From Pyxicephalus adspersus (taxonomy: Eukaryota; Chordata; Amphibia; Anura; Pyxicephalidae), in contig NC_092862.1 in NCBI RefSeq assembly GCF_032062135.1, positions 60,827,083-60,891,082 on the forward strand: a stretch of DNA of 64,000 nt. Reading direction: 5' to 3'. The translations under genes were made by a program, and so were the position numbers. Below are positions 22,681 through 32,983 of the stretch, piece by piece (the first letter of the stretch is position 1; every line of letters begins with the position of its first letter). Below the pieces are notes generated by a model. The model did not search any database, had not been told where the DNA came from, and saw nothing but the letters and a program-made list of their open reading frames with translations.

Positions 22681-22959
22681 GTGGAGGTGCTCACAAACTT
22701 AAGGTGTTATGTTTGCTGCTGGATGGCATGTTTTTCTAGGTCGATGAAAGTTAAAGTTGGGAAAACAGAAAATAAAAGGGAGTGGGACACATCAGGGTTC
22801 TTTTTGCAAGGGTTGCTCTGCATGACACTTGGTTGTTGTGGGGGCTAGATGTGAGAGGTGAATATCCGCTAACTGTCCCCGAGGCAGTGTACGAGCCGCT
22901 GGGGGCCTGGCTGGTGAGCAGAAATAATTTGGGAGAAGGATGATGGTTTTGGTGTTACA

Positions 22960-23008
22960 GAAGCAACCTAAATATTGCTAAAGATGGGTCGCTACACACT
23001 AGCTCTGC

Positions 23009-23039
<31 letters not shown>

Positions 23040-23259
23040 CTTACTAATTATTGTAACACCAATATGATATTCATTCCTCCACGTTCAATTATTCTATTAG
23101 GTACTGAAATATTATAGATGGCATCTTGGCATCCTAAGCTATCCTAAGCTATCAGGTATTGATTGGAAGATGAGTTCTACATTTGGCAAATAATTATAAA
23201 TTATTGTATATAATATATATTTGACTCTTATTTGAATAGATCTAATCTGGGTCAAATAC
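22960..23259. other. non-coding with A-run and TA microsatellite
   Basis: An A-run of about 15 bases followed by (TA)n lies near 23009-23040. Otherwise AT-rich with no gene signal. Confidence 0.5.
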
Positions 23260-23575
23260 AGTATGATAATTATGACTTCTATAGTGCTGATAACTTCAGT
23301 CAATAGTCATATCAACAAATGTCCGTCAGAGGAGCTCACAGTCCAATGACTCTACCATAGTCATAGTCCAATGTCTTCAACATAGCCTAGGGGTTAGAAA
23401 GCCAGTTAACCTGTCGGCATGTTTTGAAGGATGTGAAGAGCCCTGTGGTACCCCTCACACACACATTGGGAGAACATACAATCTCCATGCAATTAGTGTC
23501 CTACTGAGTTTTGAATTTGGAACTTGAGGACTGTGAAGGTGAGAGTGCTAGCAGTTTGGTCATCTGGTCCCCACT
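23260..23575 (+). repeat. dispersed frog repeat, diverged copy
   Basis: This resembles the element at 53365-53640. Shared landmarks in order are TAGTGCT, AATAGTCATATCAA/CATAGTCATGTCAA, GGAGCTCAC/GGGGCTCAC, GTCCAAT/ATCCAAT, a segment with TGTTTT before GGA, and a final GAGAGTGCTAGC-like end. It is widespread in frog genomes in my recollection. The class is not assigned. Confidence 0.55.
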
Positions 23576-24290
23576 GTGTGCTTACATCAGTCTAACAACT
23601 CTTCAATCTTCACATCAGTTACCATCTGCGCCTTTGTCAATAATGGAATTTTTGTGGCATCAAATAGCATTTGCAGACATGGTAATATTTTGTCACCTTG
23701 TGATATCGTCTTCGGCTTTTTAAATCCAAGCACATTTTTTATACTAACTAAGGGAGCAAGTTACAAACCATAACTTTTAATATAGCTTAAAAAATGACTG
23801 TACATTACAAAATCTGGTCAGGGTGCTAAAGTGATACCTAATTGGATAAAATAATCATAAATCTGATACTACAGTTGTTGGAATTTTCATTTCCGTCTGT
23901 AAGGTGATTGCAGACAAAGTACCGGTAAATCAAATCATTTACTGCCATCTAGTGGATAATAGAATCTATGTACACAATGCTTTTAGGTGGGCCTATTATT
24001 ATTATTATTAATATTATTATTAATAAACAGGATCTATATAGCACCAACATATTACACAGTGCTGTACATTAAATAGAGTCTAAGCAAGAGAGAATGTATA
24101 TTGCTCCAAAGGTAACATTATATTGCCTATCTAAAATAAAGATATTAGCGTATCAACCTGATATAATGCCACTGCACCCCATTACCTGTCACTCTCTTCC
24201 TATACCCCTATATCAACATGATATATACCACTGTACTCTGTAAGTCGCAACCCCATATCAGCCTTCAGAAATACCAGAAAACCCCCCATA
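23576..24290. other. non-coding with ATT microsatellite
   Basis: An ATT-rich simple repeat at about 23996-24024 is followed by a short fragment (24025-24075, AGCACCAACATATTACACAG) that is the start of the dispersed repeat family at 23260 and 53365. No gene seen. Confidence 0.5.
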
Positions 24291-24323
24291 GGGGCATCCA
24301 GAATATTCTAAACCACTGATCTG

Positions 24324-24355
24324 CAGCACTAGAGGTTAATTAACCTCTAGTGCTG
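24324..24355. repeat. perfect 32-bp palindrome in a MITE-like segment
   Basis: A perfect inverted repeat with half-site CAGCACTAGAGGTTAA. The surrounding 24300-24580 segment is related to the MITE nested at 60699-61106, which also contains AACCTCTAGTGC and GATC-CC motifs. It could form a stable hairpin. Confidence 0.75.
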
Positions 24356-25284
24356 GGGATCTTCTCAATGAATGCGGCTGCATACAACTAGTAAAGGGTT
24401 GCAAGAGCAATCAGGGAAATGGGGATGTCAGCTCTGCTCTCCTGATTGAGGTTGGGGTATGTTTTGGGGGTATTTTGTTGGGAAGCTTGTTTGCTCAAAA
24501 TGGGCAAAAATTTCCTCCTGACCCCCCGAAGGGCGATCGGATGCTCCCTGGATCAGGTGTTTAGCTGCTGTAATGTGTAGTGATGAGTGAATATACTTGG
24601 ATTGACTTTTGAATTTGTGTAATTTCTTTCAGTATCTGATGTTCATCAGATATTTAAAGAAATTACGTCTTTGAATTAGAATTGTGGAGGCCGAATTATG
24701 TGATGTAAATTAGTTTATGGTGTTATTGAACTCCTGCATGAAATGCATTGTATTTTCACGCTCATTCAGTGACTGTTGTTTTAGTACAATTCGCTGTATA
24801 TCATAAAAAACAACAGGCTGACATTCGCATTATAGCCAAATATTTCCATGCTTGTGTGCAGCTATAATGCAGGTTTATGGTGTCCAGAATGTGATAGTGC
24901 AGAAATCTTTTAGTGCTTATGCTGATTTGAATTATTTGGTTGTCTGCAAATTGTATCAGACATTCACCGTCCAATTTCTTTTCTCCATTCCTGTCAACAA
25001 TGACACCTTTCTGACGCAGTTATTCAACAGTGCATCTTATGTTCTTTTTTAAGTCTTCTGACTGACTAAATGTTCCAGACATTTGATCCAAAACTTCTGA
25101 TATTGATCTACCTGGTCCTGGTAATAACTGAAACATTTGTCGAGGTCTCTCGCTTGCTTTATCAACTTGCCGATTTCAACTCGTCGATGGTTACGGAGTT
25201 GATTTTTCTTGATGATGTCCTTAGCAATATTAGCCAGGATATTTTGGAATCCCATTGATTTTATTCGGCCTTTATCCTGTAAAG

Positions 25285-25581
25285 CAGTGTTTTTCAACCG
25301 CTGTTCCGCGGCACACTAGTGTGCCTTGAGAGATCTTCGGGTGTACCGTGGGAAATTATCCAATTTCAGTTAATTGGTCCCAAAATGATTTATTTACTGC
25401 AAAAAATTTGTCTTCATTTGTCTATACCAGCGATGTATAGTGATAGGCAGAACCAAAAAAAAACTCTTCCACTAGATGGCAGCAGGTAGCTAATTTACGT
25501 GTCTGACTTTTTGGTGGTGTTCTGTGGGATTTTTCTAATTGTAAAATATGTGCCGCGACTAAGAAAGGTTGGGAAACACTG
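25285..25581. mobile_element. hAT MITE inserted in the IQGAP pseudogene
   Basis: The MITE is 297 bp. Termini are CAGTGTTTTTCAACC and GGTTGGGAAACACTG. The perfect 8-bp target-site duplication CTGTAAAG lies at 25277-25284 and 25582-25589. Removing it restores continuous similarity to the IQGAP family across the site. Its interior (GTTCCGCGGCACACTAGTG) is shared with the hAT element at 18461. Confidence 0.93.
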
Positions 25582-26270
25582 CTGTAAAGCACAGATTTGG
25601 AGAATTCTCTGTCTGCGGCGCAGCATTGCATAAAAGCATGCCTTGACGTCTTGTTTAGGAACTTCATAAAGCTTTCTCTTCTTGATGTCCTTAGCTATTT
25701 CCTCAAGGATATTTTTGGAGCTGGAATCAGCTAAAAGGCCAGCATCCTGTAAAGTTTTTAGATTTATTAGAATCTTCTCCTTCTTTATATTTAGAGGAAG
25801 ATAATGATCTTTCATGAGAAGGGACATGGCTAGGTACCGCGACGTGTTCTGATTTCTGAGAGCTGCCTCCCTCATCATAATCTCGTGTTGCTCCACCTGT
25901 TCCGGAGAAGCAGGTGTCATCAAGACATCAAAGAGAGTTTTTTCAAGTTGAATCTGAATTACATCCAGAAGGAGTTTCTTTGTGGTGACTCGGAGAGCTT
26001 CTATTTGCACATTGATCTCTTCCTGTGGAATGTTGCATTCTGGTCCCTTGTATCTAGTATAGGTGTGCTGATCGGTCCAAAGCCTGTCTACCTTTTTGTT
26101 CAGCTCTCTTTGTATCCTTAATTCTCTGTCTGTGGCCATCTTTTATTCAATGTCATTTCTGTTGTCCTGTTTCAGTTTGGGGAATTGATACACAAGCGTA
26201 TTTAGTATCTTTTTCCCCACTTACCAGCATTGATATTTGCTGCTCCATTGCAATTATTTCCTTCTTTATT

Positions 26271-26310
26271 TGGATTTTATCATATTTTGTTGGATTTTAT
26301 CATATTTTTT
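26271..26310 (+). repeat. 20-bp tandem duplication
   Basis: TGGATTTTATCATATTTTGT is followed immediately by the same 20 bases with one change. The length is not a multiple of three, so it shifts the frame of the IQGAP-derived reading on the minus strand. Confidence 0.9.
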
Positions 26311-26619
26311 AGCTATCGCACTCTTTAAATGAATGAGCTCTAACTTCTGGAGAAAATTAATATCCAGGGGGTCCAGCACATTTGCATATTTATGAATGGC
26401 CAGAACCGATGGATTGTGTTTGCTGTGTAAACCCCTGTAAAGCAAGCGCTCTTGAAGAGTAGCTGTTTAGCTTTGTCAATCTGTTGTCCTATCCACCCTC
26501 TGACACGTGATTTTGGTTTCACATGTCCTTCTCTTTCTTCAACCTCTTCTGTATCTTCTGGCTTTTTACACCATGGAGGACAACAAAAGTAGTCCCGAAG
26601 TTTCTTTGCCATTGCCATA

Positions 26620-27090
26620 TCTGTTAACCATTAGGAAAGCTGTAAAAAGCCTCCCAAGCTTAACAAGAAAAAGTTTTGGATATGCACTTAGCAATAAAAT
26701 CCAATGTCTAGATTGTAAGTGCAAAACAAAACTGAGATAGCGGCTTTCACAAGCAGCTGTGTTCGCTACAAGTACAATGCAGTGAACAATGTGAGCCTGA
26801 CTGTTTTTCTCACCTGCTTTTACAACCTTTGGTGCCCCTGTGTCGCTATTACAACATAGTGTAGCAATGTAGTCATTTCACTGCCTGTTTATGCATTAAT
26901 GTATTCTAAGATAATTAATGCAATGTGTGTTTTGCCATGTTCCAAGATGGCTGCTGTGCCCTCGGCACTTTGGGGATGAGGTCATCAGTACTGACCTAGC
27001 CTGGGGCAGGGATTCTTGGGTAAGCCCTGGAGAAGGACATGGTCTGGAGAGACTCAGATTCTGTTGCATGTGCAGAGAAAGTATAACTTC
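26620..27090. other. non-coding, no gene seen
   Basis: No exon or bounded repeat recognised. This stretch lies upstream of the pseudogene in its own orientation. Confidence 0.45.
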
Positions 27091-27095
27091 AGACT

Positions 27096-27345
27096 GTAAG
27101 GGTTTTTTTGGGTTTTTAGGGATTTTTTTTTTGGTGGGAGTGGTTTTTTTTATTTTGGGGGGTGAGGTTGAGTTTTTTTGGAGGGGAGATTTTTTTGGGG
27201 GGTGTTGCCTAATTTGAAGGGGGGTTTGTGTTTTGGAGATTTTTTTTTGGGGGGGGGGGGTTTGGTTTGTAAGGATTTTTTTTTCTGGTGGGGGGTGGTG
27301 GGTTTTTTTGTGTTTTTTGGGTGGGTGAGGTTGGGGTTTTAAAAA
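27096..27345 (+). repeat. G+T-only low-complexity tract
   Basis: About 250 bp consist almost only of G and T on the plus strand, in alternating T-runs and G-runs (for example a run of 9 T followed by 12 G near 27241-27261). It has the potential to form G-quadruplexes on the plus strand. It creates spurious Pro/Lys-rich frames on the minus strand. Confidence 0.9.
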
Positions 27346-27499
27346 GATCAAAGAATAAAAAGATGTTAAATTGTGAGCCTAGCAACTCTCTTTTGGTTTT
27401 ACATTTTACAAGCTTGACACAGTTTGTTATGATAGAATTACATAGTTCCATACAGAGGAATGGTAGAATGGTCAGCTGGTTCGATTTTATTTGAATCCC

Positions 27500-28107
27500 C
27501 TAAGCCTACTTGGAGCTAAAATATCTTTGAGGGTGCTGGACCTTCTAAAAATGAAGATCATATTATCCTGGATATTTCAGAAAGAGATTTCATTTCAGTA
27601 ATGGCCGGTGTTCATTTTTTGCTTTTCCAATTTGTTTATAATCTGTAATAAATCTTGTAGTACATTTACTTGGTTCACTGACTGTATATTTCTATCCATT
27701 TTGGTGCTCCAGGATAATAGCATTCCTTTCCTGATTGTACACCTTTGAATTTTATTATACCTAGAATGTGGCATTGAGTGTTTTGGCTCAGCAGAATGCC
27801 ACAGAGAAGCTCAATAAAGGTAGAATTTACAGGGGAGGCGTGTAGAGGGTGTCTACATAGTGGGAGAAGCCATCAATATTGTTAACATTTCTAGGGACAA
27901 AACCTCATTAAAAATATCTGTATTCTAAAAAATAGCCATTTTTATAGAAATGGCTGTTTGATTGTTGTATTTTCACATTATTGTCCACACTCTGTGCACA
28001 AGGTACCTGCTATTATCTTAATTACCAAGAAGTCTCTCATGCACCTCAGTGAAAACCAAGCATTCTCCTGTCCAATGAGTGCGCCTTTATTTGCCACCAA
28101 GGCCCTC
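27500..28107. other. non-coding, no gene seen
   Basis: AT-rich sequence with no supported feature. Confidence 0.45.
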
Positions 28108-28680
28108 TCATTGGAGGAGGAATGAAAGGTTGGAGTCCCAAAGGAATTTTGTATGCCTGAAGTATGGATATCCTTTTTGCTTACTCCTCATTCCTTGGTA
28201 GGCAAGATACTTCGGATCATAGGAGGTACAATAAAGATGCTTGAGGTCTCCTTCAAGAGGATCAACCATCACAACTCCAAAGGTTACCAAATGTCCTAAC
28301 ATTTTGTGGGTGGTGATAATAATTTCAGCAATAATAATGATAAGAGAGAACCAAATTACCACACTTTGATGGGTTTTTAAAGATCTGTTTAACATCTCTA
28401 TTTCCAAACTTAAAGTATCTGATCACCATGGAAAGAACAAGCAATGTGAGGGCAACAAAAACATTCACAACCATATATATGATTGTGGAATTTTGATCTC
28501 TTACTTCTGGTATAAACTTATCTTGCCAAACCATATTCAGGAAGAGGATGGGTTTCTCTCTGCACAGCTTTTCTTCAAGTCCCAGTGTACACAGAAATAC
28601 AAAGCCATTGCTGTCCTCCTATTGGCTGTGTCTGGGTTTCATACTCTGGAGCACCAACCTGTAAAAAATACGTAGATCGG
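28108..28680 (-). pseudogene. unrecognised membrane-protein-like reading, broken
   Basis: I do not recognise this sequence. On the minus strand two overlapping frames (28534-28325 and 28407-28108) each hold a hydrophobic segment long enough to span a membrane: IIYMVVNVFVALTLLVLSMV and VVIWFSLIIIIAEIIITTHK. They are followed by a hydrophilic tail containing DLKHLYCTSYDPKYLAYQGM. The second frame takes over from the first within about 80 bases, so a single indel near 28390-28400 would join them into one reading of roughly 135 codons. A TTTTTTACAG acceptor-like site lies at about 28670 in this orientation. It could be an exon of a real multi-pass protein, a pseudogene or chance. Confidence 0.3.
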
Positions 28681-28944
28681 GAAAGTAGCTAGCAGCTCAG
28701 AAATCCTAAACTGCATATGTGTCTATATTCAGGGAAAGTGATAAAGCCACTGGAAGGCCATGACAGTCAGAATTGCCTTTATACTTATATATAGGAGCAA
28801 ATCAGCTGTGTGACCTCATCTAGTAAAGGACTGTTTACTGTACTTTGATCCCTGTTTTCTAAACACCACTATAGGGAATCCAATGCTTGCGCAGGAAGGG
28901 TCGGTTACACCATTATGGAAAGTGCCTGTAAAAAGGTCAATTAC

Positions 28945-29098
28945 TCCAGATGGTTCTATACTATGTTTTTTCTTCTTTTTATAGGCGCTACACCATTGTG
29001 TAGATGTTTTAAATGTTGTTTGACTTTGTCCCCTTGTTTGTTAGTTGTTACTATTTGGAAAATTTTTCTCAATAAAAACCTATTGAAACAAAAAAAAG
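28945..29098 (+). mobile_element. LINE-1-like 3' tail
   Basis: A T-rich 3'-UTR-style segment ends CTCAATAAAAACCTATTGAA and then an A-run. This closely resembles the 3' end of the LINE-1 copy at 38597 (reverse-complement TTCAATAAAAAATAC then A-run). It is severely 5'-truncated and has no coding part. Confidence 0.55.
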
Positions 29099-29099
29099 G

Positions 29100-29615
29100 T
29101 TAGTTACAGACTGCATTGAAAAATAAAAGGTGAAGTAAAGTACAAGCTGAACCGGTAACTGGATCTAGGATGTTAGGTCTTGAACAGAAGTGCAAAATGA
29201 GAAAAGCTACAGATAAGCTGAGCTAGTAACAAGAGCCAGAAATCAGAGCACTGTTAGGTAATCTAGGTCAGTAACCTCGAACAAAAAAGCAAAGCATATA
29301 CCAGATAATATGCTTTAAAAGAACATTAACAAAGTATTTGATTTAGGCAATTCAATATACAGCAGTCTTCTCTTTTTACTATATACCACATTCATTGGTG
29401 GTGGTTGCTCAGGCTTGTTTTCCCTTTTTTTTAGTAATTCTGCTAGCATGACAGTTTGGGCTTTATTTATAAAAGAGGGAATCTGACATTCCGTCAAGCA
29501 TTCCCTGGTGGGAAACAATTACTGCTATTGATACACATGGGCCTGGAAGATTCTCACCAGGGAATGTTTAGGGAATGTCAGATGTCCTGTTTGATAACTA
29601 AAGTTTTTTGTGCCC
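29100..29615. other. non-coding, no gene seen
   Basis: No supported gene. The short open frames have no domain. Confidence 0.45.
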
Positions 29616-29619
29616 TTAA

Positions 29620-30452
29620 CCACCTGGGCGTTACACTGATGTCTAGATTTCTGTACCAAAAGCGTTACAGGTTTTCATGAAATTTTTTTTTTTAAATTGT
29701 AGACCTGTAACTTACAGAAATATGTCCGAATAGGGGTCTAGTAGATATCATGAATATAAAAAATGTTTGAAACACACAATCATGTAAAAAAAGAAATTAC
29801 TTTTAATAAAATTAAAGGAAAAACACAAAATTCAGCTTAAACAAGAATACATAAATAAATGAAAAATACTGAAAATGCGATAATTCGGTATACTGTATAG
29901 TAATATATTTTTCTAAAACACCTCCCTAGTGTCCAACCGTCCAACGTCACATACCTATAGACAAAACCACACAAATATATTTTCTATTATGTTGTATTGG
30001 ATTGGATACAGGACTTTGTATTCAATCCAATACAAAATGTTTGAATGAGTTTCAATTTGAATTTCCCGCACACGCGCCGACGTCATCGCGCACGCACACA
30101 GGGAGAAGCCGGCTGGCTTTTTTTTCCTCCGCCGGCCGGCTTCTTGTTTCAGAGATCACCCGGCGCTGGAACGAGAACGACACTGGATGATCAGCGGGAC
30201 CAGGTAAGAAGCCGGCCGACATCTTGTGTTCCCCCGGCCGGCATCTCACCGGTCCCGCTGGTATAGGAGAAGGCACCTGACGCTGGAGAGGGAGATCGAC
30301 GCTGGAGGACGACGCTGGAACACGGACATGACGCTGGATAAGCACAGCGGGACCAGGTAAGTGAGGATTTTAATGTAGGGAGAAAAGTTCGGGGTTAACG
30401 ATAATTGCAACTTTTTTTAGTACGGAAAAGTGCGGGCTTAACGGTTGGGAGG
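29620..30452. mobile_element. piggyBac-like (TTAA) non-autonomous element
   Basis: The element is 833 bp flanked by TTAA at 29616-29619 and 30453-30456. Termini are CCACCTGGGCGTTACAC and AACGGTTGGGAGG, imperfect inverted repeats. The interior right half (30060-30360) is strikingly GC-rich with CGACGTCATCGCGCACGC and two copies of CAGCGGGACCAGGTAAG about 150 bp apart, each resembling a splice donor. No transposase frame is present. Confidence 0.7.
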
Positions 30453-30459
30453 TTAAAGT

Positions 30460-31099
30460 TATAATGCTCACTCACCCTATTACCCTGCATTCGTAATCTG
30501 GTCCATAAACGCCCCACCTCTCCTAATCTCCATTACATGGGGGGAGGAGTTTGGTAGCTTACAGAAGATATATGAGAAAGCTAATAATATCATATGAGAT
30601 TTATGTTCAGCACAAAGGGAATTACAAGGATAGTAAATCTCTAACAGGATCAAGAGGTATCTTTCCCTACTTGCAGTAAATGCACTAAGCCTGAAAACAA
30701 AAAAATTATGCAGTCACTACATCTAAGGACTGGCAAACTGCAATATACTACATTTTTGCTCTTGAGTTTAAATATACTTCATACTCAAAGATTACTTTGA
30801 GGAAAAAACACAAGTCAAAACAATCAGGAGATCTAGAGAAATAGGCTTATGAGATAACATTTTCATGCATTAGTCAGCCTGTCCTTACCTTACCTTCTCC
30901 TGGTTAGTAATTCCGATCTTTGCTTTAAAGGGAGGCATTGAACTCTGATCATATGTCTGAACCTATGATTTTGACTCAAGGTATCATCTGCTGCTTTTCA
31001 TAATTTGTTCAGTTTGCATTGTCTACATACATACAAGTTATATTAGAAAAAGTGTGCTCATTCTTCAAATGATATGAAATTTTACATTTTACTTTACAT
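30460..31099. other. non-coding, no gene seen
   Basis: AT-rich sequence between two mobile elements. Confidence 0.45.
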
Positions 31100-31759
31100 G
31101 ACTGCGGCAAAACATAGCTCCGCAGACTTGCATACTAACCCCCTTGCCTACCCCAACCTCAACTTACCACAAAACTTTTCCCCACCCCCTCCCCACCTTG
31201 TTACACAGTAAATCACACCAATCGTTGCCTAAATGGCCGGCAGGCCTTTTATTAACAAAAAATTTATTATCCAATAACCTATTAAATAAAATATATAAAA
31301 TAATATAACAATATATCAATATTAATATTGATAACAATTACAAGAAACATAAATGTTTAACTGAACAAATAATTAAACTTGAAACATTATAACAATATTA
31401 GACATTAACAATAACAATACCATAAAATACTGTTTCAATAACTATTGCTTACTTGTTGCAGGTCCTCAATGGCCACCACTTTATACCTTTTGGAATCTGC
31501 ACCTTACAACAACAATTGCTCCCAGCCACCCATACTTCCAGCTCGGGAACGAAACTAAACATTTATTGTGTAGACCCCACCAACAAATTCCACCAAACTG
31601 CAACCTAAGCCGGGGGTTCTTTACCTTAGATGGGCCCCCCAACTTAATTGTTACACAACAACACCTTCCCCTCGAGGACCTCAACCGCCACAGTGCCACA
31701 AGCGAGACACCTCACGCTTGTGCGCTCCTCCAAATTTGCAGTGCCCATTTAATCCCATC

Positions 31760-32190
31760 CTGCAGGCCTAGGCACCACAAATAAATGCCCGCATCTGTCA
31801 AATGCACCCCATCAGACCTTAGGAACAGACCTGGCTCAACCTTTAAATCGCAGTGCTGCACCAGTAACCCCCCATTCCTCCGAAAATCTCATTTAATATC
31901 TCGTATCAACTCCCGCACAGGCCTGCTACCCAAGTCGTTCCTACCGGGATGGAACACCAACACATCGGGCACCCAGTCTAACCGAACAAAGCTGTTAATT
32001 TCCCACATGACCCTGCTCCATTCCAGGCCCAGAATACCAAGCCACCGAATCAGCCCACTCACTCGAGGGATGCCCAGCTGTCTACCATCAGGTCGAAAAG
32101 CCGCTCTCCTTGCACACCTCGACACATAGGAATCACCTACGATCCACACCAGGATGGGGAAAACACCTGTAACAAAAACACAATTGAATA
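31760..32190 (-). pseudogene. copy B SGNH hydrolase domain, internally deleted
   Basis: The minus-strand reading begins WIVGDSYVSRCARRAAF, with the nucleophile Ser codon at 32129-32131. It continues LIRWLGILGLEW and VLVFHPGRNDLGSRPVREL, in which the usual GGND block is GRND. It then jumps from RELIRDIK directly to a GGLLVQHCDLKVEPGLFL block and SDGVHLTDAG, the D-x-x-H block. About 60 residues present in copy C are missing between these parts. It lies immediately downstream of the recombinase, as in copies A and D. Confidence 0.7.
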
Positions 32191-32363
32191 ACCGTCCAAG
32201 GGAACAAATAACCCAGAACCAAACTGAAACCAAAGGAAGAGAACAACAGCAACCAACCACCCTCCCCATAACAAAGCACCACAACCATCAACACAACAAA
32301 CCGGCTGCTACAACATATCACCCCCTCCACCCCACGCCGCCTAACGCACCAAAAGATGCTGAC

Positions 32364-32930
32364 AAATATAAAGTCTAAAATGCTTGGATTCCCAACGCCC
32401 AATACGTTTGATGACATCGTCACCCAACCCTCATCTGGCTGCTTCCGTTGCCGCCCCAATTCTAAACGAATAGGAAGAAAATTCTTTTTCATTCAAACCC
32501 TCCGCCTTGAAATATTTTTGAAAAACCGCTAAACACTGATACCGAGACAAAGCCTGCCCATCATATATCAAAAATGGTCTCTCCTCAACAGGCCTTACCC
32601 TCAAAAATTCTCCAACAGCTGACACAGGGCAAGCTATATCCCTATCCACCTTTTCCAATTCCACAGTAAAACCCCTGCCCAATTGATCCGTCTTTGACCT
32701 AGCAATCCAAAGATGTACTCTATTACTATGCCAAAACACTTCCCGCACCTGCAACCCCCTGGCAGATTAACCACTAGGCTCACAAGTTCCCCTATTTGCA
32801 TAGTGCCAACAAACGCTAACACAAAGGCCTCCCTAAACAGCAGAGCCTCAAACTCAGGGGAGCAAACCTCCCTCAACCACCCCAACACAGCCCTTAAAAC
32901 ATGACATGAGCCCTGGTAAGCCCCTCACCC
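32364..32930 (-). pseudogene. copy B tyrosine recombinase
   Basis: Motifs on the minus strand are LFREAFVLAFVGTMQIGELV (catalytic-domain helix), IARSKTDQLGRG, then FRIGAATEAAR and, after a TGA where copy D has Trp, VIKRIGRWESKHFRLYI with the putative catalytic Tyr codon at 32368-32370. A frameshift near 32750 separates the first two blocks. The stop and the shift rule out an active protein. Confidence 0.72.
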
Positions 32931-32983
32931 CCAAACCTTGAACAGAAACAAAACCAGTCAGCTCACACCACCGAATAGGCTGC

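Larger units (their letters stand above)
19910..22950 (+). mobile_element. Ngaro-like tyrosine-recombinase retrotransposon, copy A
   Basis: The order is reverse transcriptase (19934-20760), RNase H region (20827-21240), tyrosine recombinase (21270-22048) and SGNH hydrolase (22149-22680). The 3' end (about 22863-22913) has CCGCTAACTGTCCCCGAGGC, shared with copy C at about 49330. There is no LTR and no DDE integrase. The reverse transcriptase plus tyrosine recombinase combination defines the DIRS/Ngaro order, and the added SGNH hydrolase is known from some vertebrate Ngaro-type elements. The upstream ORF1 is missing and all frames carry breaks. Outer limits are approximate because the terminal repeats were not resolved. 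Confidence 0.8.
24790..26618 (-). pseudogene. IQGAP-derived pseudogene (GAP domain missing)
   Basis: The minus-strand reading aligns with the IQGAP scaffold family from memory of its C-terminal half. A segment following the IQ motifs (HNPSVLAIHKYANVLD ... FLQKLELIHLKSAI) lies at about 26440-26300. Next comes KKLLLDVIQIQLEKTLFDVL near 26000-25930, then LKTLQDAGLLADSSSKNI and EIAKDIKKRKL. A second LQDKGRIKSMGFQNI-IAKDIIKK unit is followed by YYQDQVDQYQKFWIKCLEHL, and a RasGAP_C-like end (EIFGYNANVSLLFFMI) sits near 24800. IQGAPs bind actin, calmodulin and Cdc42/Rac1. Here the Ras-GAP-related domain is absent. Defects include a frameshift near 26438, a 20-bp duplication at 26271-26310, a TAA stop just before 26139, a hAT MITE at 25285-25581 and further stops below 25050. 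Hardly any introns are visible, suggesting a processed copy, although a donor-like GTAAGT lies near 26217. The N-terminal 60 residues are not recognised. Confidence 0.72.

Noticed and set aside
26896..27451. Pro/Lys-rich proteins on the minus strand
   Set aside because: They are artefacts of the G+T low-complexity tract.
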